64,000 bases of DNA from Azospirillum sp. B510. Lineage in GTDB: Bacteria; Pseudomonadota; Alphaproteobacteria; Azospirillales; Azospirillaceae. Positions 8,360 to 16,552 of the stretch are shown in pieces (within the stretch, counting starts at the first letter, position 1; the number at the start of each line of letters is the position of its first letter). The notes beneath the pieces are model-generated. The model was not told the origin of the DNA. It made no database searches and saw only the letters and a list, made by a program, of their open reading frames with translations. A program made the position numbers and the translations under genes. The DNA is taken from positions 496,001 to 560,000 of the forward strand of contig NC_013855.1 in assembly GCF_000010725.1 (NCBI RefSeq). The letters run 5' to 3'.

Positions 8360-9721
8360 GTGACAGAGACATCCTGGCGGGAAAGCCGCCTGTCCTCCTG
8401 GGGGAAGGCCCTGGCGGTCTACCGCGACCCGCGCGTGTTGGCGATCCTGTTCCTGGGCTTTTCCGAAGGGCTGCCGCTGGCGCTCACCGGCGGCACGCTG
8501 AATGTCTGGCTGACCGAACAGGGCGTCAGCCGGACCAACATCGGGCTGTTCGCCCTGGTCACCATGCCCTATGCGTTGAAATTCCTGTGGGCGCCGCTGA
8601 TCGACCGGATGCGCCTGCCGCTGATGACACGGCTGTTCGGGCGGCGGCGCGGCTGGGCGCTGACGGCGCAGGCGGCCTTGATGGCGGCCCTGCTGGGGCT
8701 GGGCGGCACCAGCCCAGGACAGGATCTGTGGTGGACGGCCCTCTGCGCCGTGCTGGTGGCCTTCTGCTCCGCCAGCCAGGACATCGTCGTCGACGCCTAT
8801 CGCGTCGAGGTGCTGGAGGAGCAACAGCAGGCCGCCGGGGCGGCGGTGCTGGTGCTCGGCTACCGCTTCGGCATGATGGCGGCGGGGGCGGGCGCCCTCT
8901 ATGTCGCCGAGTTCCACGGCTGGCGCACCGCGTACGAGGTGATGGCCGGGCTGGTGCTGGTCGGGATGGCGACGATCCTGCTGTGCCGCGAGCCGAAGCA
9001 GGCGCCGCCCAGCGCCCGCGAAAGGCTGATCGCCGAATGGCTGAGGCACAGGCCGCACCTGTCGGGACGCGGCGCCGTGGCGCTTGCCTGGCTCTATGGC
9101 GCTGTGGTGGCGCCCTTCGCCCAGTTCATGGAGCGGCGCGGCTGGCTGGTGATCCTGGCCTTCATCGCCAGCTACAAGCTGGGGGAGGTGCTGGCCGGCC
9201 AGATGTCCTCGACCTTCTATATCAGCCTCGGTTTCACCAAGGCGGAGATCGCCACGGTCAGCAAGCTGTTCGGGCTGTGGGCGACCATCGCCGGCGGCCT
9301 CCTGGGCGGCCTGCTGGTCGGCAAGGTCGGGGTGCTGCGCGGCCTGATGATCGGCGGCATCCTGCAGATGGTGTCGAACATGGGCTATGTCGTGCTGGCC
9401 TGGAGCGGCCATGACGTGTCGATGCTGGCGGTGACGGTGGCGGTCGAGAATGTGTGCGCCGGGATCGCCACCTCGGCCTTCGTCGCCTATCTGTCCGGCC
9501 TGTGCAACGTCGCCTACACCGCGACCCAATATGCGCTGCTGTCGAGCTTCTACAAGCTGGGCGGCGACCTGTTCGGCGCCTCCTCCGGCTGGCTGGCCGA
9601 GCGGATGGATTGGGTCGGCTTCTTCCTGCTGTCGATGGCGGGCGCCATTCCGGCGCTGTGCCTGCTGGTCTGGCTGATGGGGCTGCACCGCCGGGAGGCC
9701 GCCGCCGTCCCCGCCCAGTGA
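8360..9721 (+). CDS. ampG: Major facilitator transporter, AmpG-like muropeptide permease family
   Basis: This is a 453-residue inner-membrane protein with about 12 hydrophobic segments. The N-terminal segment FLGFSEGLPLALTGGTLNVWLTE and the motif SASQDIVVDAYRVE are hallmarks of AmpG and related MFS proteins that import GlcNAc-anhydro-muropeptides for cell-wall recycling. The GTG start is preceded by an agagga ribosome binding site. The recycling enzyme nagZ lies elsewhere in this window (54539-55615), consistent with a functioning recycling pathway, but the two are not linked. The last codons and stop lie within a strong hairpin (9699-9736). Confidence 0.85.
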   Translation: MTETSWRESRLSSWGKALAVYRDPRVLAILFLGFSEGLPLALTGGTLNVWLTEQGVSRTNIGLFALVTMPYALKFLWAPLIDRMRLPLMTRLFGRRRGWALTAQAALMAALLGLGGTSPGQDLWWTALCAVLVAFCSASQDIVVDAYRVEVLEEQQQAAGAAVLVLGYRFGMMAAGAGALYVAEFHGWRTAYEVMAGLVLVGMATILLCREPKQAPPSARERLIAEWLRHRPHLSGRGAVALAWLYGAVVAPFAQFMERRGWLVILAFIASYKLGEVLAGQMSSTFYISLGFTKAEIATVSKLFGLWATIAGGLLGGLLVGKVGVLRGLMIGGILQMVSNMGYVVLAWSGHDVSMLAVTVAVENVCAGIATSAFVAYLSGLCNVAYTATQYALLSSFYKLGGDLFGASSGWLAERMDWVGFFLLSMAGAIPALCLLVWLMGLHRREAAAVPAQ

Positions 9722-9736
9722 CGGGGACGGCGGCGG
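9699..9736. terminator. GC-rich hairpin overlapping the ampG stop codon
   Basis: A perfect 14-bp stem (ccgccgccgtcccc with ggggacggcggcgg, loop of 10) spans the ampG stop codon and lies between the convergent ampG and Mn-catalase genes. There is no T-run on either strand, so it would act as a bidirectional attenuating or mRNA-stabilising hairpin more than a classical intrinsic terminator. Confidence 0.55.
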
Positions 9737-9749
9737 CCCGTGGCTGTCG

Positions 9750-10652
9750 TCAGCCCCCTGTGGTCGCCTTGGTCTTGCCCGCTCCCGGACCGGCGCCCAG
9801 GTCGGCGCCGGTGATCGGGTCGGCGTCCGGTTTGGACATGGTGCGGGCGGCCACGGCGTTGACCGCCGCCAGTTCCGAGGCGGCGAGCTTGACCGTCGGG
9901 TTGCCGTCGCCGCCATTGACCGGGGCGTCGGTCGGCTTGATGTCCACGAACTCCCACTGGGCGCCCTGGTTCCAGGGACCGCGCATGTCGCCGTCGCCCT
10001 GGCTCATGTTGTAGTATTTGTCGGTGTAGTCGGCCATGCCCGGCAGCTTGCCCGGCGGGAAGTTGTTGTCGATGGCGTACAGCGCCTTTTCGAAGCTTTT
10101 CTGGTGGGCGATCTCGCGGGTCATCAGGAAGCCCAGCGCGTCCTTCACGCCGGGATCGTCGGTGACGTTGATCAGGCGTTCGTAGATGATCTTCGCCCGA
10201 GCCTCCGCCGCGACGTTGGAGCGCAGGTCGGCCGTCGGCTCGCCGATGCTGTCGATATAGCCGCCGCTCCACAGCTGCCCCGCCGAATTCACCAGGGCCG
10301 GGCCGCCGCCATGGAGCAGCGACAGGGTGTGGCTGCCATTGCCCTGGGTGATGTTGGCGTAGAGGTCCGCGGTCGATTCCGCCCCCTCGGCCAGCGTGCC
10401 CTTGGCGCCCTTGGTCAGCATGGCGACGATGGAGCCGATGATCTCGAGGTGGCTCAACTCCTCCGTCGCGATGTCGATCAGCATGTCCTTGCGGCCCGGA
10501 TCCTCGTCGGCCAGACCCTGGGTGAAATAGCGCATGGCCGCAGCCAGTTCGCCCTGCGGGCCGCCGAACTGCTCAAGCATCAGGCTGGCGAGCACCGGAT
10601 TCGGCTCCGACACGCGGACCGTGTACATGAGCTTTTTATTATGCATGAACAT
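9750..10652 (-). CDS. Manganese catalase family protein
   Basis: This protein dismutates hydrogen peroxide with a dinuclear manganese centre and has 300 residues. The metal ligands expected from characterised Mn-catalases are in place: Glu35, Glu65 and His68 in the EELSHLEI helix, and the Glu and His of the REIAHQKSFEKAL helix. The ending is alanine/glycine/proline-rich and probably disordered. An aggagg ribosome binding site lies about 11 bases before the ATG. It is a non-haem alternative to KatA/KatE, often stationary-phase or stress induced. The glutathione reductase gene nearby fits an oxidative-defence neighbourhood, although the genes are not in one operon. Confidence 0.93.
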   Translation of the reverse strand: MFMHNKKLMYTVRVSEPNPVLASLMLEQFGGPQGELAAAMRYFTQGLADEDPGRKDMLIDIATEELSHLEIIGSIVAMLTKGAKGTLAEGAESTADLYANITQGNGSHTLSLLHGGGPALVNSAGQLWSGGYIDSIGEPTADLRSNVAAEARAKIIYERLINVTDDPGVKDALGFLMTREIAHQKSFEKALYAIDNNFPPGKLPGMADYTDKYYNMSQGDGDMRGPWNQGAQWEFVDIKPTDAPVNGGDGNPTVKLAASELAAVNAVAARTMSKPDADPITGADLGAGPGAGKTKATTGG

Positions 10653-10762
10653 GCGGTGGGACTCCTCCTCAGTCGGTTGGCTCGTTGGGAAAGACCCAAG
10701 GAACGGAGCGCCGGGAGCGGCCCTGTGTCGGGGATCGGGGAAATATCTTGGGAGATGGGCCG

Positions 10763-10812
10763 CTCCGGAACGCTTCCTGCCTCAACCGGGGGGCTTGGGA
10801 AGCGTTCCGGAG
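10763..10812. repeat. Perfect 15-bp inverted repeat
   Basis: Arms ctccggaacgcttcc (10763-10777) and ggaagcgttccggag (10798-10812) are exact reverse complements separated by 20 bases. No T-run follows on either strand. It could terminate the transcript of the upstream minus-strand gene or serve as a regulatory hairpin or operator for Mn-catalase, whose start is 110 bases away. Confidence 0.8.
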
Positions 10813-10843
10813 AATCGTCCCGTCCTGGCGAACTATGCCGGTT

Positions 10844-10903
10844 GGGTCCGGGCCAGTCGGGTCCGGGCCAGCCGGGTCTGGGCCAGTCGGGTCTGGGCCG
10901 GCC
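10844..10903. repeat. Four-copy 15-bp tandem repeat
   Basis: Four consecutive 15-base units of the form gggtcYgggccagtc, with one to three substitutions between copies, followed by a partial fifth. The array is non-coding and lies between the stop of the small secreted protein gene and the Mn-catalase promoter area. The near-identity suggests recent expansion by slippage. Confidence 0.85.
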
Positions 10904-10963
10904 GGGCTGGGACGGAAGCATCGGCACCCCGCCGGCTCCCGCCCCGTTCCCCTGTCGCCGGCG

Positions 10964-11446
10964 TTACTTCGCCTGGGCGCGGCAGGCGTCGAGCGCCGCG
11001 ATCGCCTTGCGGGTGTCGTCGAGATAATAGGTGTAGGCGTAATCGTCGCTCTTGCCGTCCATCTCCATGTACAGCTCCTTGCCGTTCATCAGCGCGCTGA
11101 TCGCCTTGTCGGAGGCGGGCAGGCCGATGGCGGCCATCGTGTTGTCGACGGCGACGCCCTGGACCTTCTCACTCCAGGCCTTGTCGACCGACAGGGAGAT
11201 GGACAGCGCCTCCTTCTCCTTCAGCTTCCAGCCGGTGTCCCGGAACACCAGAACCATGGCCTGTCCCTGGTTGGTGTAGGCGAGGCCGATGCCGGCGGTG
11301 TCCTTGCTGTCGGTCTTCCATTCCTGGGAGATCGCGCAATCCTTGTCGAGCTGCACGGTCCACACACCGATCTTCGTGTCGGCATGGGCCGTCGCAACCG
11401 AAGCCAGGACCGCCATACCGCCAACCGCAGCCAAAATTCCACGCAT
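10964..11446 (-). CDS. Hypothetical secreted protein
   Basis: A 160-residue protein with a clear Sec signal peptide (hydrophobic residues 3-20, cleavage likely after AHA at about residue 22). The mature part opens as KIGVWTVQLDKDC and ends with an LDDTRKAIAALDAC segment, so two cysteines could form a disulphide in the periplasm. The last half (ALMNGKEL followed by a beta strand and a C-terminal Cys) resembles part of the secreted protein at 27175-28578, so I take them as members of one uncharacterised family. No function can be assigned. A cccgataa/ttatcggg dyad lies just upstream of its start. Confidence 0.8.
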   Translation of the reverse strand: MRGILAAVGGMAVLASVATAHADTKIGVWTVQLDKDCAISQEWKTDSKDTAGIGLAYTNQGQAMVLVFRDTGWKLKEKEALSISLSVDKAWSEKVQGVAVDNTMAAIGLPASDKAISALMNGKELYMEMDGKSDDYAYTYYLDDTRKAIAALDACRAQAK

Positions 11447-11458
11447 TCGTTACAAGCT

Positions 11459-11480
11459 CCCGATAATATTGTTTATCGGG
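11459..11480. promoter_or_regulatory. Dyad-symmetric site upstream of the secreted protein gene
   Basis: An 8-bp inverted repeat (cccgataa, spacer tattgt, ttatcggg) sits 13 bases before the start codon of the minus-strand gene in a locally A/T-rich patch. It could be a repressor operator or a 5' untranslated hairpin. No regulator is suggested by the neighbourhood. Confidence 0.45.
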
Positions 11481-11537
11481 TTACCCTAAATTCTGCATTC
11501 AAGAGAAGTCCAGCCCTTTGGTGGGGTGACGGCAAGG

Positions 11538-11575
11538 ATGGCCCATCGGCGCCGTGGCGACCGCGGATGGGCCAT
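11538..11575 (-). terminator. Hairpin downstream of glutathione reductase
   Basis: Arms atggcccatc and gatgggccat (10 bp) lie 11 bases after the gor stop on the minus strand. The following sequence is only weakly T-rich, so it is a probable but not certain terminator. Confidence 0.5.
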
Positions 11576-11585
11576 GGCGGACAAT

Positions 11586-12953
11586 TCAGATCTTCTTTTC
11601 CGGCTCCGCTTTTTCGCGCATCAGCACGAATTCCTCGGCGGTGGAGGGATGCAGCGCGATGGTGCGGTCGAAATCGCGCTTGGTGGCGCCGCAGTTCAGC
11701 GCGATGGCCAGCGGCTGCATCATCTCCGGCGCGTCCATGCCCATCATGTGGCAGCCGAGCACCCGCTGGCTTTCGCCGTCGACCACCAGCTTCATCAGCA
11801 CACGCTCGTCCCGGCCCGACAGGGTATGCTTCATCGGGCGGAAGCCGGCCTTGTAGATGTCGACCTGGGGATATCCGGTGCGGGCCTGGGTCTCGGTCAG
11901 GCCGACGGTGCCGAGCGGCGGCAGCGAGAACACCGCCGTCGGCACATTGTCGTAACCGATATGCATCGGGTTGTCGTTGAACAGCGTCTCGGCGAGCGCC
12001 CGGCCCTCGGCGATGGCGATGGGGGTGAGCGCCATCCGGTCGGTGACGTCGCCGATGGCATAGATATTGTCGATGTTGGTGCGCGACCACTGATCGACGG
12101 CAACCGCACCGTCGCCGGTCAGGGTGACGCCGACCTCCTCCAGCCCCAGATTCCTCGTGTTGGGACGGCGGCCGGTGGCGGCCATCACCAGACCGGCCGA
12201 ATGCTCGCGGCCCATATGGTCGGTCAGGGTATAGCCGCCGGCCCCCTTTTCCAGCTTCGTCGGCTTGCAGCGGGAAATGATGGTGATGCCGCGCTTGCGC
12301 ATCTCCTGCGCCAGGGCGACGCGGATGTCGTCGTCGAAGCCGTTCAGCAGGTCGTCGCCACGGATCATCAGCGTCACCTCGGCACCGAGGCCGCGGAAGA
12401 TGCTGGCGAACTCCACGGCGATGTAGCCGCCGCCGATGATCAGCACCGAATGGGGCAGCTTTTCCAGATGCAGCGCCTCGTTGGAGGTCACGGCATGCTC
12501 GATCCCCTCGACCGGCGGCAGCGACGGCCAGCCGCCGGTGGCGATCAGGATATTGCGCGCGGTGTGACGCTTGCCGTCGACCTCCACCGTGTGGCGGTCG
12601 ATGATCCGGCCGAACCCCTCATACAGGGTGACGCCGGAGTTCTTCAGCATGGAGATGTAGAGGCCGTTCAGCCGGTCGATCTCGCGATCCTTGTTCGCGA
12701 TCAGGGTCTCCCAGTCGAAGGCCGGCGGATGCGACGTCCAGCCATAGCCGGCCGAATCGTCGAAGCCGTCACGGAACTGGGCGGCGTAGACCAGCAGCTT
12801 CTTCGGAACGCAGCCGCGGATCACGCAGGTGCCGCCGACGCGGCTGCCTTCGCAGATCGCAACCTTGGCGCCATAGGATGCGGCGCGCCGGCTGGCGGCG
12901 ACCCCCCCGGACCCCGCCCCGATGGTGAAGAGGTCGAAATCGAACTCGGCCAC
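11586..12953 (-). CDS. gor: Glutathione-disulfide reductase
   Basis: This FAD enzyme reduces oxidised glutathione with NADPH in the cytoplasm. The chosen start is a GTG (455 residues, MAEFDFDLFTIGAGSGG) preceded by ggaaggag with six bases spacing; an ATG ten codons earlier lacks such a site. The FAD motif GAGSGG is followed by the redox-active disulphide GGTCVIRGCVPKK. The NAD(P) motif is IIGGGYIAVEFASI, and the catalytic His lies in the C-terminal HPSTAEEF motif. These separate it from dihydrolipoamide dehydrogenase and mercuric reductase. The gene is single, with the FliL-like gene upstream on the same strand. Confidence 0.94.
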   Translation of the reverse strand: MAEFDFDLFTIGAGSGGVAASRRAASYGAKVAICEGSRVGGTCVIRGCVPKKLLVYAAQFRDGFDDSAGYGWTSHPPAFDWETLIANKDREIDRLNGLYISMLKNSGVTLYEGFGRIIDRHTVEVDGKRHTARNILIATGGWPSLPPVEGIEHAVTSNEALHLEKLPHSVLIIGGGYIAVEFASIFRGLGAEVTLMIRGDDLLNGFDDDIRVALAQEMRKRGITIISRCKPTKLEKGAGGYTLTDHMGREHSAGLVMAATGRRPNTRNLGLEEVGVTLTGDGAVAVDQWSRTNIDNIYAIGDVTDRMALTPIAIAEGRALAETLFNDNPMHIGYDNVPTAVFSLPPLGTVGLTETQARTGYPQVDIYKAGFRPMKHTLSGRDERVLMKLVVDGESQRVLGCHMMGMDAPEMMQPLAIALNCGATKRDFDRTIALHPSTAEEFVLMREKAEPEKKI

Positions 12954-13059
12954 GGCCGTCTCCTTCCGCAACTGGACCTTCAACCCGCGGATGACGGCGG
13001 GTCTGGTGGATATCGTCCGGCAGGATATGGGGTCGGGGTGGGCGAAGGGAAGCGCACCG

Positions 13060-13518
13060 TCAGCGCAGCAGCATGTCCTGGATCAGCACTTGTCGCAGCT
13101 TCAGCGGGCGCATGGTCTTGTTGGCGACGTAGCGCAGCGCGTCCTTGACGTAAAGCGGCCCCTCGGCCCCGCGCAGTTCGGCCGGATCGGCCTCCAGCAG
13201 GCGGCGGCTGATGGCGTCGGCGATGCGCGGCAGATGGGGCGTGACGGTCTCCAGCGGCGTCGCCGGATCGAATTCCAGCACCACGCGGACCCGCAATTCC
13301 TGCAACCGGCCGCCGTCGTTCAGCGTGACGGTCAGGGTGGGCAGGGCGGCGTAGACGGCGGGCGCCGCCTGTTGCGCTTCGATCCGGGGCGGCGCATAGG
13401 CGCCATGGGCGGGGGCGGGGCGCAACAGAAGCAGGCTGCCGGCGCTGGCCCCGGCGAAGGCGAGGGTCAGCCCCAGCAAGGCGAGAATGATCTGGTTTCC
13501 GGTCCTGTCGAAGGACAT
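13060..13518 (-). CDS. FliL-like flagellar basal body-associated protein (orphan)
   Basis: A 152-residue protein with one N-terminal membrane segment (about residues 8-30), a short periplasmic linker rich in Ala/Pro, then a folded domain (LPTLTVTLNDGGRLQELRVR, a central PRIADAI helix, ending KLRQVLIQDMLLR) like the FliL C-terminal domain. FliL associates with the stator at the flagellar motor. No other flagellar genes are near, so this may be a second FliL or a relative used elsewhere. An upstream in-frame ATG at 13563 would add 15 residues, but the membrane segment placement favours the internal start. Confidence 0.72.
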   Translation of the reverse strand: MSFDRTGNQIILALLGLTLAFAGASAGSLLLLRPAPAHGAYAPPRIEAQQAAPAVYAALPTLTVTLNDGGRLQELRVRVVLEFDPATPLETVTPHLPRIADAISRRLLEADPAELRGAEGPLYVKDALRYVANKTMRPLKLRQVLIQDMLLR

Positions 13519-13969
13519 GCGACCGCCGTGATCCGGTTCGGCGGATATCGATGCCTTGCCCATTCCGCCCTGCCGAGTTGTTGCCGCCGATCCGGTTCAA
13601 AAACTTTAAAAGCCCCGGGGAGGCAGGTCAAATAAAGGTATTTTATCTGGTTTTTTCTCTGATTGCGGTCAGAGGCTCCGCGATTCACTGCGGAATTATG
13701 ACGGTGCGATCGCGAGTATTCGATGTGTTCACCGGTGCCGGGATGCTGATGCTCCGCCGGAAAACGCAACGCAGCCATCCGCCGGGGGGTGGCGGGGCGG
13801 GAAGCCTCTTCCCCCGCCCGCCCGGGCCGTATATTGCTGGGATTCCAACACAACCGGCCGGCTGCCCTGTCCGGCGGCCGGGCCATCGACACTCAGGCAC
13901 CGCAAGGCCATGCGCAGACACAGGCGCGGATACGGGCGGGGACAGGGACGGAAGGTGGGGGCGACGGGT
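13519..13969. other. Divergent intergenic region, partly A/T-rich
   Basis: About 450 bases between the FliL-like gene and pncB. The part around 13600-13660 is unusually A/T-rich for this genome (aaaactttaaaag, ataaaggtattttat, ggttttttc) and is the best place for promoters. A tccgc/gcgga dyad lies at 13676-13693. Open frames across the rest have no ribosome binding sites or recognisable similarity, so I annotate no gene. Confidence 0.5.
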
Positions 13970-15178
13970 ATGAGCGACACCGATAACCGATCAGTTGGCA
14001 ACCGGCCCAAAGACGCCGGAGCGGCCGGCTCCGGAGCGGCTGGCAGGGGGCCGACCGCCCTCCACCCGCCCTCGTCCGAGCTTCCCGACTGGACGGACAC
14101 CTATTTCCGTCGCACCAGGGAAGCCGTCGGCAAGTTCGGCGACAAGACCGTCACCTACGCCATCTTCATGCGCCGCCCGGTGGTCTGCGCCCCGCGCCTG
14201 GCGGTCGACTGGCTGGAGGCTGTCGCGCGCGAGCGCAACACGGCCTTCCAGATCGAGTTGAACTATCCCGAGGGCAAATGGGTCGGCGCCGGCGAGCCGA
14301 TCCTGTATGTGACCGGCTCCTTCTACCATCTGGTCGATTGCGAGACGATCCTGCTGCAGAAGCTGGGCCCCGCCTGCGTCGCCGCCTACAACGCCTTCAC
14401 CATGTGCGCCGACCTGCCGAAGGTCGCCTTCCTCGCCATGGACGCCCGCCACTGCGCCGGGACCGAGATGGCGGAGATGATGGCCTATGCCGCCTCCGTC
14501 GGCTCCGACCGGGCCAAGCGCAAGGTCGGCGCCAAGGGCTTCATCGGCAACGCCACCGACGCCACCGCCCCCTATTTCGGGCAGGAGAAGGGGATGGGCA
14601 CCATGCCGCACGCCCTGATCGGCTATGCCGGATCGACCGTGCGCGCGGCGGAGATGTTCCACGAGACCTTCCCCAATCTGGCCCTGACCGTTCTGGTCGA
14701 TTATTTCGGCCGCGAGATCACCGACGGGCTGGAGGTCTGCCGCCGCTTCCCGCAGCTCGCCGCCCAAGGCAAGCTGGCATTGCGGCTCGACACCCCCGGC
14801 GGCCGTTTCGTCGAGGGGCTGGACCCGCCCGGTTCCTACGCCGTGCTGGAGCGTCATGCGCCCCATGCCATCCGCGGCTACCGCGACGAGACCCAACTGC
14901 GTTATCTGATCGGCACCGGCGTCTCGGCGGCGGCGATCCATTATGTGCGCGAAAGGCTGGACGAGGCCGGTTTTCCGGCGGTGAAGATCGTCGCCAGCAG
15001 CGGCTTCGGTCCGGCCAAATGCCGCCTGATGGCGGAAGCCAATGCCCCGGTGGACGTGATCGGCACCGGCAGCTACATCCCGGAGCGCTGGACCGAGACC
15101 TACGCGACCGCCGACATCATCGAGTATGACGGCGAACGCCGGGTGAAGGTCGGCCGCGAGTTCCTGTTCCGGCGGTAG
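13970..15178 (+). CDS. pncB: Nicotinate phosphoribosyltransferase
   Basis: This enzyme makes nicotinate mononucleotide from nicotinate and PRPP in NAD salvage. It has 402 residues from the ATG; the first 45 residues are low-complexity Gly/Ala/Pro and not conserved. The core begins at TDTYFRRTREAVGKFGD, with later motifs DARHCAGTEMAEM, KGFIGNATDA, LVDYFGREITDGLEV and a phosphate-binding ending IVASSGFG and VIGTGSYIP. The sequence belongs to the NAPRTase branch of the type II phosphoribosyltransferases and not to nadC. It faces deoA convergently, with a hairpin in between. Confidence 0.88.
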   Translation: MSDTDNRSVGNRPKDAGAAGSGAAGRGPTALHPPSSELPDWTDTYFRRTREAVGKFGDKTVTYAIFMRRPVVCAPRLAVDWLEAVARERNTAFQIELNYPEGKWVGAGEPILYVTGSFYHLVDCETILLQKLGPACVAAYNAFTMCADLPKVAFLAMDARHCAGTEMAEMMAYAASVGSDRAKRKVGAKGFIGNATDATAPYFGQEKGMGTMPHALIGYAGSTVRAAEMFHETFPNLALTVLVDYFGREITDGLEVCRRFPQLAAQGKLALRLDTPGGRFVEGLDPPGSYAVLERHAPHAIRGYRDETQLRYLIGTGVSAAAIHYVRERLDEAGFPAVKIVASSGFGPAKCRLMAEANAPVDVIGTGSYIPERWTETYATADIIEYDGERRVKVGREFLFRR

Positions 15179-15190
15179 GCCGCGAATGAT

Positions 15191-15219
15191 GCGCCCTCTT
15201 CCTCTCCGGGAGAGGGCGC
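15191..15219. terminator. Bidirectional terminator-like hairpin between pncB and deoA
   Basis: Arms gcgccctct and agagggcgc (9 bp) enclose an 11-base loop between two convergent genes. On the + strand it is followed by catcctttcat. The arms resemble the CT-rich palindromes elsewhere in this window. Confidence 0.6.
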
Positions 15220-15226
15220 CATCCTT

Positions 15227-16549
15227 TCATCCCAGACGCTTCGCGATCAACGGCCCGCGTTGCGGTGCTTCGTCCGTCACCGTGACCGAGGCGCGCAGGC
15301 GGCGCTCCGCCTCCTCGGCCTGGGCTTCGCTGCGGGCGTGCAGGATGGCGAGCGGGCGTTCGCCCGGCCCGCCCACCGCGTCGCCCAGCCCGGCGACCTC
15401 GTCGAAACCGACGGCGAAGTCGATGGCGTCGGTGGTCCTGGTCCGGCCGCCGCCCAGCGCCACCACCGCCATGCCGACCCCGCGGGTGTCGATGGCGCCG
15501 ACGAAGCCGGCGCGCCCGGCGAACACCGGGCGGACGATGGGTGCGCTGTCGAGATGGCGGTCGGGCCGCTCCAGCAGGTCGGCCGGACCGCCGAGCGCCG
15601 TCACCATGCGGGCGAAGCGTTCCGCCGCGCCGCCGTCGGCGATGGAGCGGTCGGCCAGGGCGCGGCCCGCCGCGGCGTCCGGCGCCAGCCCGGCGAGCGC
15701 CAGCAGTTCCGCCGCCAGCGCCGCCGTCACTTCGTAGAGCCGCGGTTCGGCCGGCTCGCCGCGCAGGATGGCGAGGCATTCGCGCATCTCCAGCGCGTTG
15801 CCGGCGCTGCGGCCCAGCACCTCGTTCATGTCGGTCAGCAGCGCCACCGCCGGCAGGCCTGCACCCTTCGACACGGTGACGATGCTCGAAGCCAGCGCCT
15901 CGGCATCCTCGAAGCGCTGCATGAAGGCGCCGCTGCCGAACTTCACGTCCATCACCAGCGCGTCGAGCCCGGCGGCCAGCTTCTTCGACAGGATCGAGGC
16001 GGTGATGAGGTCGAGCGACTCCACCGTCGCCGTCACGTCGCGGATGGCGTAGAGCCGCTTGTCGGCGGGGGCGATGTCGTCGGTGGCGCCGATCACCGCG
16101 CAACCGACCTCCTTCACCACCCGGCGCAGCAGATCGTTGTCGGGCTTGGCCCGATAGCCCGGAATGCTCTCGAACTTGTCGAGCGTGCCGCCGGTGTGGC
16201 CCAGCCCGCGTCCCGACACCATCGGCACGAAACCGCCGCAGGCGGCCAGCATCGGCGCCAGGATCAGGCTGACCTTGTCGCCGACGCCGCCGGTGGAATG
16301 CTTGTCGATCACCGGGCCCGGCAGTCCCAGCGACCGCCACTCCATCACCGTGCCCGAATCGCGCATGGCGCGGGTCAGCGCCACCCGCTCATCCAGACTC
16401 ATGCCCCGGAAGAAGACGGCCATGGCGAAGGCCGACGCCTGGGATTCCGAGACGCTCCCATCGGTGAGGCCGCGGACGAAATCCTGGATGGTGGCGGCGT
16501 CGAGCGGCTGCCCGTCGCGCTTGGCGCGGACGATCTCCTGCGGAAGCAT
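15227..16549 (-). CDS. deoA: Thymidine phosphorylase
   Basis: The enzyme phosphorolyses thymidine (or another pyrimidine nucleoside) to thymine and deoxyribose 1-phosphate and has 440 residues. The family signature KHSTGGVGDKVSLILAPMLA is intact. The N-terminus (LPQEIVRAKRDGQPL) and the later SGRGLGHTGGTLDKFESIPG match the phosphate- and substrate-binding segments. It is the last gene of a six-gene minus-strand salvage operon and starts 3 bases after deoC ends. Together with deoC it directs deoxyribose into central metabolism. Confidence 0.95.
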   Translation of the reverse strand: MLPQEIVRAKRDGQPLDAATIQDFVRGLTDGSVSESQASAFAMAVFFRGMSLDERVALTRAMRDSGTVMEWRSLGLPGPVIDKHSTGGVGDKVSLILAPMLAACGGFVPMVSGRGLGHTGGTLDKFESIPGYRAKPDNDLLRRVVKEVGCAVIGATDDIAPADKRLYAIRDVTATVESLDLITASILSKKLAAGLDALVMDVKFGSGAFMQRFEDAEALASSIVTVSKGAGLPAVALLTDMNEVLGRSAGNALEMRECLAILRGEPAEPRLYEVTAALAAELLALAGLAPDAAAGRALADRSIADGGAAERFARMVTALGGPADLLERPDRHLDSAPIVRPVFAGRAGFVGAIDTRGVGMAVVALGGGRTRTTDAIDFAVGFDEVAGLGDAVGGPGERPLAILHARSEAQAEEAERRLRASVTVTDEAPQRGPLIAKRLG

Positions 16550-16552
16550 CGT

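Larger units (their letters stand above)
10653..10963. other. Intergenic region upstream of Mn-catalase carrying repeats
   Basis: No gene is visible in this 311-base stretch. It holds a perfect 15-bp inverted repeat (10763-10812) and a four-unit 15-bp tandem array (10844-10903), both annotated separately. It should also contain the Mn-catalase promoter and the end of the upstream minus-strand transcript. Confidence 0.6.

Noticed and set aside
10844..10903. CRISPR-like repeats
   Set aside because: The 15-base units are directly contiguous, with no spacers and no cas genes; the same applies to the 13-base units at 45230-45294.
13698..13973. Possible small gene in the 13.7 kb spacer
   Set aside because: No ribosome binding site, Arg/Pro/Gly-rich composition and overlap with the pncB start; likely non-coding.
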